Source of the DNA: Lentzea nigeriaca
Lineage (GTDB): Bacteria > Actinomycetota > Actinomycetes > Mycobacteriales > Pseudonocardiaceae
Direction of reading: 5' to 3'
Assembly (NCBI RefSeq): GCF_016907955.1
Contig: NZ_JAFBCX010000007.1
Location: 186,001-250,000 of the forward strand
Length of the DNA: 64,000 bases
The notes beneath the pieces are model-generated. The model had not been told where the DNA came from, did no database searches, and worked only from the letters and a program-made list of their open reading frames with translations. The translations under genes were made by a program, and so were the position numbers. Positions 24,154 to 31,790 of this stretch are shown here, in pieces (within the stretch, counting starts at the first letter, position 1; every line of letters starts with the position of its first letter).

Positions 24154-25266
24154 GTGGTCAGACCGACGATGGAGGACGTGGCTCTGCGTGCGGGCGTGTC
24201 CCGCGCACTGGTGTCACTCGTGATGCGCAACTCACCCAAGGTGAGCGAGGCGCGACGCGCCGCAGTGCTGAAGGCCGCGGAGGAGCTGGGGTACTCGCCG
24301 CACGCGATGGCGCGGTCTCTCGCGTCGCGCACGTCGACCGTGCTGGGCGTGATGGTGTCCGACCTGCACAACGCGTTCTTCGCCGAGGTCGTGGACGGCA
24401 TCGACGAGGTAGCGCGCGAGCAGGGGTTCGACATCATCATCAACACCGGTGGCCGTTCGCCCGCGCGCGAGCGCCGGGCGCTGGAATCGCTGCTCTCGTT
24501 CCGCCCGGCCGGTCTGATCCTGTTGTCGCCCGTGGTACCCGCGACGGCGATTTCGAAGGCCGCCGAACAGCTTCCGATCGTGCTCGTCGCCCGGTCGTCT
24601 CGGGTGTCCACTGTGGATACGATCAACGACGACGGCGAACAGGGCGCGCGGCTGGCGGTCGACCATCTGGTCTCCTTGGGGCACAAGCGCATTGCCCATC
24701 TGGACGGCGGTGAAGGCACCCAGGCCGGACCTCGTCGGCGCGGATACGTCACCGCGATGGAAGCGCACGGCCTTGTGCCGCAGGTCGTGTCGTCCGAGTA
24801 CACCGACGCCGCCGGCGCGCGGGCGATTCGCAGGCTGATCTCCGATGGCACCTTGCCCACCGCCATCCTGTCCTGCAACGACTTCAACGCCGTCGGCGCG
24901 ATCTCGGCGTTGGAGGACGCCGGGCTGCGCGTGCCTGCTGACGTTTCCGTTGTGGGGTACGACAACACGTCGTTGGCGGCTCTCCGCCACGTTTCGCTGA
25001 CCACGATCGACCAGCCGCGCGCCGAGTTCGGCCGGTTGGCAGCTCTCGCCTTGCTGCAACGAGTTCGCGACGGGCGCACCGAACCCGTGCGCCATCTCCT
25101 CAATCCCTCTCTCGTCGTCCGCAACACGACTGCCCCACCGGCGACTTCGCGTCGGTCGTCCGGTTCCCCCTTGCTGCCAGCCGCCGAAGGCGATTCGGCG
25201 GGAAGCGGGAGCCGGACGGCCGACTTCCAGGCGAAGTCGCCGGAGCGGCGCAGCCGCGACCATTGA
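24154..25266 (+). CDS. LacI-family regulator of the inositol locus
   Basis: A 370-aa repressor. The HTH is 'TMEDVALRAGVSRALVSLVM' with hinge 'YSPHAMARSLASRTS'; the effector domain runs from 'TVLGVMVSDLHNAFFAEVV' to about residue 330. GTG 24154 follows a clear GGGGAGG site. The last 40 or so residues (Ser/Arg/Gly rich, ending 'SPERRSRDH') extend beyond the usual LacI length and look unstructured. It is divergent from the iol operon and followed 12 bases later by iolA. Inositol or a phosphorylated intermediate is the likely inducer. Confidence 0.9.
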   Translation: MVRPTMEDVALRAGVSRALVSLVMRNSPKVSEARRAAVLKAAEELGYSPHAMARSLASRTSTVLGVMVSDLHNAFFAEVVDGIDEVAREQGFDIIINTGGRSPARERRALESLLSFRPAGLILLSPVVPATAISKAAEQLPIVLVARSSRVSTVDTINDDGEQGARLAVDHLVSLGHKRIAHLDGGEGTQAGPRRRGYVTAMEAHGLVPQVVSSEYTDAAGARAIRRLISDGTLPTAILSCNDFNAVGAISALEDAGLRVPADVSVVGYDNTSLAALRHVSLTTIDQPRAEFGRLAALALLQRVRDGRTEPVRHLLNPSLVVRNTTAPPATSRRSSGSPLLPAAEGDSAGSGSRTADFQAKSPERRSRDH

Positions 25267-25278
25267 ACGGAGTCCGCG

Positions 25279-26772
25279 TTGAGCACCATCCCCCACTGGA
25301 TCGACGGCGCCCGCACCACGGGGGTGTCGTCCCGCACGTCCGACGTCTTCAACCCGGCCACCGGTGAGGTCGCGGCCCAGGTCGTGCTCGCGGAGCAGGC
25401 CGACGTCGATCTCGCGGTGTCGTCCTCACTGAAGGCGGCGCAGTCGTGGTCCGAGTCGTCGCTGTCGACCCGCAGCAGGATCCTGTTCGCCTACCGGCAC
25501 CTGCTGCACGAGGCACGCAACGAGCTCGCCGAGATCATCACGTCCGAGCACGGCAAGGTCCTCTCCGACGCCGCGGGCGAGGTGCAGCGCGGGCTGGAGG
25601 TCGTCGAGTTCGCGTGCGGCATCCCGCAGCTGCTCAAGGGTGAGCACTCCGAGCAGGTCTCGCGCGGTGTCGACGCGTACTCGCTGCGCCAGCCGCTCGG
25701 CGTGGTCGCGGGCATCACGCCGTTCAACTTCCCCGTGATGGTGCCGATGTGGATGTTCCCCATCGCCATCGCGACCGGGAACACGTTCGTGCTCAAGCCT
25801 TCCGAGCGCGACCCGTCGGCGTCGGTGCGGCTCGCCGAGCTGTTCCAGGAGGCCGGGCTGCCCGACGGCGTGCTGAACGTCCTGCAGGGCGATGCCTTCG
25901 CGGTCAACGCGCTGCTCGACCACCCGGATGTTGCCGCGGCGTCGTTCGTCGGCTCGACTCCGATCGCGAAGCACGTCTACTCGCGCGGCACGGCGGCCGG
26001 CAAGCGCGTGCAGGCACTCGGTGGCGCGAAGAACCACATGGTCGTGCTGCCGGACGCCGACCTCGACGTGGCCGCCGATGCCGCCGTCTCCGCCGGTTAC
26101 GGCTCTGCCGGTGAGCGGTGCATGGCGATCTCGGTCGTCGTCGCCGTCGGCGAGACAGGTGACGCCCTCGTCGAGAAGGTCGCGGCGCGGACCCGCGACC
26201 TGCACCCGTCGGTGCTGCCGGGCACCAACCCCGACGCGCAGATGGGCCCGCTGGTCACCGGTGTGCACCGGGACAAGGTGAAGTCCTATGTGGACGCCGG
26301 TGAGGCGGCCGGTGCGACGCTGGTCGTCGACGGCCGCGGCCACGCGCCGGAAGGCCACGAGAACGGCTTCTGGCTCGCGCCAACGCTGTTCGACCACGTC
26401 ACGCGCGACATGACGATCTACACCGACGAGATCTTCGGCCCGGTGCTGTCGGTCGTGCGCGTCGACACGTTCGAGGACGCCGTGGAGCTGGTCAACGCCA
26501 ACCCGTACGGCAACGGCACGGCGATCTACACCGGTGACGGCCTGGCCGCCCGCGAGTACCAGCGGCGCGTGCACGTCGGCATGGTCGGCATCAACGTGCC
26601 CATCCCCGTGCCGATGGCCTACTACTCGTTCGGCGGGTGGAAGGACTCGCTGTTCGGCGACACGCACGTGCACGGCGCGGAGGGCGTGAAGTTCTACACC
26701 CGCGCGAAGGCGATCACGGCCCGCTGGCCGCAGCAGCACGGCGTGAACCTGGGCTTCCCGACGCACGGCTGA
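25279..26772 (+). CDS. iolA: CoA-acylating methylmalonate/malonate-semialdehyde dehydrogenase
   Basis: A 497-aa aldehyde dehydrogenase. 'ITPFNFPVMVPMWMFPIAIA' is the MMSDH mark, with 'SFVGSTPIAKHVY' and the catalytic Cys in 'GSAGERCMAIS', and the C-terminal 'YSFGGWKDSLFGD'. IolA oxidises malonate semialdehyde to acetyl-CoA and CO2, the last step of inositol breakdown. The reading frame has a TTG start at 25279 preceded by GGAG (25269-25272); there is no in-frame ATG close by. It is cotranscribed with the LacI gene and ended by a strong terminator. Confidence 0.93.
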   Translation: MSTIPHWIDGARTTGVSSRTSDVFNPATGEVAAQVVLAEQADVDLAVSSSLKAAQSWSESSLSTRSRILFAYRHLLHEARNELAEIITSEHGKVLSDAAGEVQRGLEVVEFACGIPQLLKGEHSEQVSRGVDAYSLRQPLGVVAGITPFNFPVMVPMWMFPIAIATGNTFVLKPSERDPSASVRLAELFQEAGLPDGVLNVLQGDAFAVNALLDHPDVAAASFVGSTPIAKHVYSRGTAAGKRVQALGGAKNHMVVLPDADLDVAADAAVSAGYGSAGERCMAISVVVAVGETGDALVEKVAARTRDLHPSVLPGTNPDAQMGPLVTGVHRDKVKSYVDAGEAAGATLVVDGRGHAPEGHENGFWLAPTLFDHVTRDMTIYTDEIFGPVLSVVRVDTFEDAVELVNANPYGNGTAIYTGDGLAAREYQRRVHVGMVGINVPIPVPMAYYSFGGWKDSLFGDTHVHGAEGVKFYTRAKAITARWPQQHGVNLGFPTHG

Positions 26773-26784
26773 CCCGTTCGGCCC

Positions 26785-26825
26785 AACGGTGGCCCTGTCC
26801 GCATTCAGCGAACAGGGCCACCGTT
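26785..26825 (+). terminator. Rho-independent terminator after iolA
   Basis: Perfect 14-bp arms AACGGTGGCCCTGT and ACAGGGCCACCGTT with a 13-base loop, followed by a T-rich TCTATTT tail. It lies 13 bases after the iolA stop. Confidence 0.88.
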
Positions 26826-27092
26826 TCTATTTGGTACGAACCAATGCAGCCGGCCGCGGCGCGCTGATCTGGGCCGACGAACTAAGCGAACGATTGTCCT
26901 GCTGAGATTTCCGCAGTTCGCTGATCATGGAATATTCCGACACAGATCATCGGTTCGACAAAGATGCTGGACACGGCGGTAGGATCCGCGCTCATCAGTC
27001 GAACAACGCTTCCTTTCTCGCGGGCGCGGTCGCGTTCGTTACAGCCCTCGCCGGAAAGGAAGAGGAACGCCGCAGCAGGAGGACCGAACACG
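26826..27092. other. AT-richer intergenic region before the HTH cassette
   Basis: No gene seen. The stretch is less GC-rich than its surroundings (for example around 26915-26965), and a clear AGGAGGA ribosome site at 27077-27083 closes it. A promoter for the 27093 gene is likely here, but no boxes stand out. Confidence 0.4.
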
Positions 27093-27455
27093 ATGTCGCC
27101 CAGCGAGGACGACAGTCCGTTCGCGACAGCACGCCGCGCCACCACATGTGCCGAGTTCGTTCGCGCGCTGAACCAGCTGCGCGAGACGAGAGGATTGTCC
27201 TACCAGCAGGTGTCGGACAGCGCCGGCACCCGCGTACTGCCGAAGAGCAGCGCCCACGCGCTGTGCACCTTCCGGTTCCAGAAGCGAGAAGACCAGCTCC
27301 GGGCCTTCCTCACCGGGTGCGGGGAGCCGGCCGACGCGCTCGACGGGTGGGTGGAGCAGTGGCGGCGCGTGACGGCCTCCCGCGCCAACAGGAGGCCGCA
27401 CCCCGCTGCTCAGCTGGTCCAAAGCTCGGCCAGGGGTTTCTCACCACCGGAATAG
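27093..27455 (+). CDS. Small HTH (XRE-like) protein
   Basis: A 120-aa protein starting at ATG 27093 after AGGAGGA. Residues about 15-95 form a helix-turn-helix region: 'CAEFVRALNQLRETRGLSYQ', 'VSDSAGTRVLPKSSAHALC', then 'EDQLRAFLTGCGEPADALDG' and 'WVEQWRRV'. The pattern matches the XRE-like domain common in actinomycete regulators with large effector domains. Here it is freestanding. The second half of the 28106 gene product is a recognisable paralogue. It probably binds DNA or a partner; the target is unknown. Confidence 0.7.
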   Translation: MSPSEDDSPFATARRATTCAEFVRALNQLRETRGLSYQQVSDSAGTRVLPKSSAHALCTFRFQKREDQLRAFLTGCGEPADALDGWVEQWRRVTASRANRRPHPAAQLVQSSARGFSPPE

Positions 27456-27842
27456 CATTCCGGCACGTTCGCAAGCCTAACCGTCCACCACGGTGCCCAC
27501 CAGACTGTTGGACGGCATTGGACGTGGCCAATACGACCAATTGACCACCGCATGGTCAGGGACGCCGGAAAAGGTGACAAAAACTGGTCAGTTGGACCTC
27601 GTTGGACGATGTCGGACCCCGTTGCACAGGACATGAAAAACCTGGACGACGATTCGGTTGGCAATCACCCGTGTGAGTGACAGGATCGTGGTCGAGCCGT
27701 TATGTCGCGGAGTCCTGCGGCAACGCCAATTGCCCGCACGGACGCTTTCCGCACATCGGCTTTTCCGCTGTCCCGCCAAACCAGCTGGTCTGCCCGGCGC
27801 ACGGTGCCGCCCTGCGCCGGGTCCCTTCTTCCAGGAGAACGC
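27456..27842. other. Intergenic region with phased repeats
   Basis: There is no convincing gene over 387 bases. It holds two sets of TTGGAC-like direct repeats (27508-27627) and then a stretch whose frames are open by composition. The ribosome site of the next gene (CAGGAGAAC, about 27832-27840) lies at its end. Confidence 0.55.
27508..27627 (+). repeat. TTGGAC direct repeats at 10-bp spacing
   Basis: TTGGAC occurs at 27508 and 27518. A second array has TTGGAC at 27592 and 27602, then TCGGAC at 27612 and TTGCAC at 27622. Each unit starts exactly 10 bases after the last, about one helical turn. Such face-of-helix hexamer arrays are how SARP/OmpR-type activators bind. The downstream gene encodes part of a SARP-type BTAD domain. 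Confidence 0.6.
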
Positions 27843-28109
27843 ATGACCACCACCCCCTACAACGGGGCACCGCATCCGCGCCGAAAGTGCTCCACGTCCG
27901 CCACCAGCAGCGTCCTGCTGGCGCCGACCGCGTTCGTCTTCACCGGATGGATGCTCGCGCAGGGCCACTCGCCGGTCGCCGCCGTCGCCACGACGACAGC
28001 CGTTCTGACCGTGACCACCACGCTGAGCCGCAGCCGGCTGTTCAGCGCCAGGTTCGGCCCGCTGCCGCCCGCCAACCCGATGGTGATCTGGCAGGAAGAC
28101 GAGCGATGA
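27843..28109 (+). CDS. Small membrane protein (88 aa)
   Basis: ATG 27843 follows a CAGGAGAAC site. The protein has a polar N-terminus ('MTTTPYNGAPHPRRKCS'), a hydrophobic segment at about 22-45 ('SVLLAPTAFVFTGWML') and a second at about 48-62 ('VAAVATTTAVLTVTTTL'), then a short tail 'PMVIWQEDER'. Its TGA overlaps the ATG of the BTAD-HTH gene, so the pair is coupled. I recognise no family. It may tether or signal to the regulator next to it. Confidence 0.55.
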   Translation: MTTTPYNGAPHPRRKCSTSATSSVLLAPTAFVFTGWMLAQGHSPVAAVATTTAVLTVTTTLSRSRLFSARFGPLPPANPMVIWQEDER

Positions 28110-28615
28110 CCTACCCGGAGGGCGACCCGCTCGAGCGCCTGAACCGGCTCTGGTCACAGCTCATGCTCGGACTCACGAGGTCAGGGCGGCGGGCGGAAGC
28201 GCTCGCCGCGTACCGCGAGGTGCGCGTCATCCTCTCCGCCGAGCTCGGCATCGACCCCGAGCCCGCCTTGCCGTTGATCGCGACGTCGACCGCAGAACTG
28301 CGGGCCGCGACCGAGGCCGAGTTCATCGAGCTGCTGCGGACGATCCACGTGCGGTCGGGGCTGACCCGGCCGGAGGTCTCCCGGCGGGCGGGCCAGGTGC
28401 TGCCGCGCAGCCAGGTCTACTCGATGCTCAGACGCGGCAAGCTGCCGACGAAGCCCGAACAGGTGCGGGCGTTCGTCACGATCTGCGGGTTGCCGGAACC
28501 GCAGGTGGCGCGCGTGATGGAGCTGTGGGCGACGTTGCGGGAGCAGACCGAGCTCGCCGTCAGCGAACCGGAGGACGACAAACCGTTCGCGATCCTGATC
28601 GTGCGCACCGCATGA
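28106..28615 (+). CDS. Partial BTAD domain fused to an XRE-like HTH
   Basis: A 169-aa protein. Residues 1-55 match the end of a bacterial transcriptional activator domain ('LWSQLMLGLTRSGRRAEALA', 'YREVRVILSAELGIDPEPAL'), the TPR part of SARP/AfsR regulators, without the OmpR-type DNA-binding domain. Residues about 70-145 are an XRE-like HTH ('EFIELLRTIHVRSGLTRPEV', 'RRAGQVLPRSQVYSML', 'EQVRAFVTICGLPEPQV') paralogous to the 27093 protein. The arrangement is unusual: a truncated SARP module joined to a different HTH. It may be a degenerate or repurposed regulator. It is coupled to the upstream small membrane protein and ends just before a terminator. Confidence 0.65.
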   Translation: MTYPEGDPLERLNRLWSQLMLGLTRSGRRAEALAAYREVRVILSAELGIDPEPALPLIATSTAELRAATEAEFIELLRTIHVRSGLTRPEVSRRAGQVLPRSQVYSMLRRGKLPTKPEQVRAFVTICGLPEPQVARVMELWATLREQTELAVSEPEDDKPFAILIVRTA

Positions 28616-28617
28616 CG

Positions 28618-28668
28618 GTACGCGGGGAGCTTCCGTGCGCTCAGAGAGTACGAAAGCTCCCCGCGTAC
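28618..28668. terminator. Bidirectional terminator, copy 1 of a repeated element
   Basis: GTACGCGGGGAGCTT pairs with AAGCTCCCCGCGTAC, with further partial pairing CGT/ACG inside. It lies between the convergent BTAD-HTH and tctA genes. A closely related hairpin recurs at 61069-61119 near purL, sharing GTACGCGGGG and the AGAGAGTACGAAAGCTCC stretch. Confidence 0.8.
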
Positions 28669-28673
28669 TGTCC

Positions 28674-30191
28674 TCAGGCGTCGATTTTGTGGCGCTCTGG
28701 AGTGGGAGCAGCAGGAGGGGTTGGGCTCGGGACGAAGCGCTTGAGCAGCGGGAAGAACACGATCAGCAGCACGACGACGTAGACGATCACCGCCATCGGG
28801 CTGTTGACCAGGCCGGTCAGCGAGCCGTCGGAGAGCTGCAGCGAGCGCCGCATCTGCTGTTCCGCGGCCGGGCCGAGGATCACGCCGATGATCGCGGGCA
28901 GCACCGGCAGGCCGTAGCGGCGCATCGCGAAGCCCAGCAGTCCGATCACGAACATGAGCAGCAGGTCGAAGATGTCCGCGTTCACCGCGTAGGCACCGAC
29001 CGAGGCGAAGAACAGGATGCCCGCGTAGAGGTACGGCCGCGGGATGCGCAGGAGCTTCGCCCACAGCGGTGCCAACGGCAGATTCAGCACCAGCAGCAAC
29101 GTCAGGCCGATGAACAGCGACGCGATCAACGCCCAGACGAGACCGGCTTCGCGTTGGAACAGCAGCGGACCGGGCTGGATGCCGTACTGCTGGAACGCCG
29201 CGAGCATCACGGCCGCGGTGGCCGTCGTCGGCAGTCCCAGGGTCAGCATCGTGACCAGCGTGCCCGCGGCGGAAGCAGAGGCCGTCGACTCCGGACCCGC
29301 GACCCCCTCGATCGCACCCTTGCCCCAGTCGTCCTTGTTCTTGGAGAGCCGCTTCTCCGTCACGTAGGACAGGAACGTCGGGATCTCCGCACCACCGGCC
29401 GGGATCGCGCCGAACGGGAACCCGATCGCCGGGCCGCGCAGCCACGGCTTCCAGGTGCGCTTGAGGTCTGCCCTCGACAGCCACGGCCGGCCGACCGGGA
29501 TCGGCTCGAACGGCTTGCGGCGCAGGTGAGCGGCGACCCACAGGGCCTCGCCGACCGCGAACAGGGCCACCGCGACCACGACCACGTCGATGCCGTCGGC
29601 CAAGTGCAACGAGCCGAACGTCAGACGCTGTTGGCCGGTCATGTCGTCGAGGCCGACCAGACCGAGCGTCAGGCCGATGAGCAACGACGCGACACCGCGA
29701 ATCCGTGAGGCGCCGAGCACCGAGGTCACCGCGATGAACGCCAGCACCATGATCGCGAACAGGTCGGGCGCGCCGATGTCGACGGCGTGCTTGGCCACGA
29801 ACGGCGCCAGCAGAACGATCAGGATCGTGCCGATGATGCCGCCGGCGAAGTGGCCGATGGCGGCAGCGGCAAGCGCTTGCGCACCACGGCCCTTGCGGGC
29901 CATGGGATTGCCTTCGAACGCCGTGACCACCGCTGCGCTCTCGCCGGGTGTGTTCAGCAGGATCGACGTCGTCGAGCCGCCGAACATACCGCCGTAGTAG
30001 ATGCCGGCGAACATGATGAACGCGCCGGTCGGCTCCATGCCGTAGGTGACGGGCAGCAGCAGCGCCACCGCCATCGCCGGGCCGATGCCCGGCAGGACGC
30101 CGATGGCGGTGCCGAGCAGCACGCCGATCGCGGCGAACAGCAGGTGCGTCGGCGTCAGCGCGGTCGCGAAGCCATTGAGCAGTTGTTCCAC
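28674..30191 (-). CDS. tctA: Tripartite tricarboxylate transporter, large permease TctA
   Basis: A 505-aa membrane protein with about 12 hydrophobic helices. TctA marks: '[20 protein letters not shown]', '[20 protein letters not shown]' and the second-half '[20 protein letters not shown]'. Together with TctB and TctC it takes up tricarboxylates or other carboxylic acids, driven by ion gradients. The gene follows tctB directly. Order C-B-A on the minus strand, divergent from a CitA/CitB-like two-component system. Confidence 0.94.
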   Translation of the reverse strand: MEQLLNGFATALTPTHLLFAAIGVLLGTAIGVLPGIGPAMAVALLLPVTYGMEPTGAFIMFAGIYYGGMFGGSTTSILLNTPGESAAVVTAFEGNPMARKGRGAQALAAAAIGHFAGGIIGTILIVLLAPFVAKHAVDIGAPDLFAIMVLAFIAVTSVLGASRIRGVASLLIGLTLGLVGLDDMTGQQRLTFGSLHLADGIDVVVVAVALFAVGEALWVAAHLRRKPFEPIPVGRPWLSRADLKRTWKPWLRGPAIGFPFGAIPAGGAEIPTFLSYVTEKRLSKNKDDWGKGAIEGVAGPESTASASAAGTLVTMLTLGLPTTATAAVMLAAFQQYGIQPGPLLFQREAGLVWALIASLFIGLTLLLVLNLPLAPLWAKLLRIPRPYLYAGILFFASVGAYAVNADIFDLLLMFVIGLLGFAMRRYGLPVLPAIIGVILGPAAEQQMRRSLQLSDGSLTGLVNSPMAVIVYVVVLLIVFFPLLKRFVPSPTPPAAPTPERHKIDA

Positions 30192-30695
30192 CTAGAACAC
30201 CTCCATCAACGGGCCACCGGGGAGCGGGACGCCGAGCAGGTTGTTGAACACGACGAACGTCAGGATCGACAGGCCCGCCGCGATCAACGGGTCCCGCACG
30301 AACGCGCGGCTGCCGAGCGCGTAGGCCGCACCCCAGAACAGGATCGCGCCGGAGATCGGAAAACCGACCACGCCGATCAGCGCGGCGTTCGCGAGGAAAG
30401 CACCGCACAGCAGCAGAACCGTGCGCCAGTCGGCGGGCTCGGTCAGGTCGACGTCCTCGCCGCCTTCCGCCTCACCGCGACCGCCGCGCAGCACGTCCCG
30501 CGCCAGCAGCACCGCGACGACCAGCAGCAGCGAGCCGACGAGGATCGGCACCGCCTTCGGGCCGACCGGTCCGCGCTGGGCGAAGTCGGTGGGGATGCGC
30601 AGCGCGTCGGTCAGCACCAGCACGCCGAGCGCCACCAGCAGGGCGCAGATGCCCAGCTCGGACCGCTCTCGCAACCAACTCCTAGTCGCTGTCAT
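30192..30695 (-). CDS. tctB: Tripartite tricarboxylate transporter, small permease TctB
   Basis: A 167-aa protein with four hydrophobic segments: 'LGICALLVALGVLVL', 'AVPILVGSLLLVVAVLLA', 'TVLLLCGAFLANAALIGVVG' and 'GLSILTFVVFNNLLGV'. The 'G..GPKAVPILVG' and C-terminal 'VFNNLLGVPLPGGPL' are typical of TctB. It is the poorly conserved small membrane subunit. Its start ATG 30695 overlaps the tctC stop, and its own stop abuts tctA. Confidence 0.9.
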   Translation of the reverse strand: MTATRSWLRERSELGICALLVALGVLVLTDALRIPTDFAQRGPVGPKAVPILVGSLLLVVAVLLARDVLRGGRGEAEGGEDVDLTEPADWRTVLLLCGAFLANAALIGVVGFPISGAILFWGAAYALGSRAFVRDPLIAAGLSILTFVVFNNLLGVPLPGGPLMEVF

Positions 30696-31678
30696 GCCAG
30701 CCCCAAGTCCTTCAGCACCGTTGCCACCCGCTTGTTCTCGTTGTCCAGGAAGGTCTTGAACCCCTCACCCGGTGCGAACGCGTCGGTCCAGCCGTTGCGC
30801 TGCAAGGCCTCCGCCCACTGCGGCGTCCTGTGCATCCGCCCCAGCAGGTCGACCAGCTTGTCGCGGTCGGTCTGCGTGATGCCCGGCGGCGCGACGATGC
30901 CCCGCCAGTTCGCGAACTCGACGTCCACTCCGGACTCCTTGAGCGTCGGCGCGTCGATGCCGTCGACCCGCTTGCCGCTCGTCACCGCCAGCACGCGCAA
31001 CGTGCCGGCCTTGATCTGGTCGCGGTACTCGCCGACACCGGAGACGCCGAACGCGACCTTGCCGCCGAGCACCGACGCGAGCAGCTCGCCGCCACCGTCG
31101 AACTGGATGTAGTTGACGGTCTTCGGCTGCAGGCCCACGGCCTTCGCCATCAGCATCGGGGCCATGTGGTCGGGGCCGCCGGGCGCGGAGCCGCCGCCGA
31201 CGGTCACCGTGCCGGGGTTGGCCTTCCACGCGTCCACGAGCTGCTGCAACGAGGTGTACGGCGAGTCCTTGGACACGACGACGATGTCCGGTTCCTCGAT
31301 CAGCTTCGCGATCGGGGTGGTGTCGAGCAGCGAGTTCGGTGACTTGTTCGTGTACACCGCGCCCACGACGCCCAGGCCCATCGACATGATCAGCTTGCCG
31401 TTGCCGCGCTCACCGACCGTACGGCCGAGTCCGACCGTGCCACCGGCGCCGGGGAGGTTGAACACCTCGGCGTTGCGCAGCAGGTCAGCGTCCTCCATGG
31501 CCTTCGCCGCGGTGCGGGCCGTGATGTCGTAACCGCCACCCGGTTGGTTCGGCACCAGCACGCGCAGCGTCCGCACCTGGCTGGTCTCGCCGCTGTCCGC
31601 ACCCGGCGTCAGCAGCGGTGGCACCAGCAGGACGGCGAGCACCGCCGTCGCCACCGCCACCCACACCTTCACCGACAC
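30692..31678 (-). CDS. tctC: Tripartite tricarboxylate transporter, binding protein TctC
   Basis: A 328-aa protein with an N-terminal hydrophobic anchor ('VWVAVATAVLAVLLVPPLLT'), then a Bug-type binding domain: 'LRVLVPNQPGGGYDITART', 'NLPGAGGTVGLG', 'GGGSAPGGPDH' and 'FDGGGELLASVLGGKVAFGV'. It captures the carboxylate outside the membrane. Start GTG 31678 is preceded by GGGGA. The open frame continues upstream, but that extension is not typical signal sequence. Substrate unknown; citrate-like acids are plausible. Confidence 0.92.
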   Translation of the reverse strand: MSVKVWVAVATAVLAVLLVPPLLTPGADSGETSQVRTLRVLVPNQPGGGYDITARTAAKAMEDADLLRNAEVFNLPGAGGTVGLGRTVGERGNGKLIMSMGLGVVGAVYTNKSPNSLLDTTPIAKLIEEPDIVVVSKDSPYTSLQQLVDAWKANPGTVTVGGGSAPGGPDHMAPMLMAKAVGLQPKTVNYIQFDGGGELLASVLGGKVAFGVSGVGEYRDQIKAGTLRVLAVTSGKRVDGIDAPTLKESGVDVEFANWRGIVAPPGITQTDRDKLVDLLGRMHRTPQWAEALQRNGWTDAFAPGEGFKTFLDNENKRVATVLKDLGLA

Positions 31679-31790
31679 TGTGATCCCCGCCTCTCGTTCA
31701 CGTGGTTCGACATGTTGCTCTGGTGTAAACCTTGATGTCGCTCTTGCGCTTCTAAGGTTTCTTTCGGTCTTTCTGGTCACGGGAGGTTTC

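Noticed and set aside
27677-28105. Longer N-terminus of the BTAD-HTH gene containing C-x4-C and CxxH residues
   Set aside because: It runs through the well-supported small membrane protein in another frame; ATG 28106 overlaps that gene's stop as expected for coupling.
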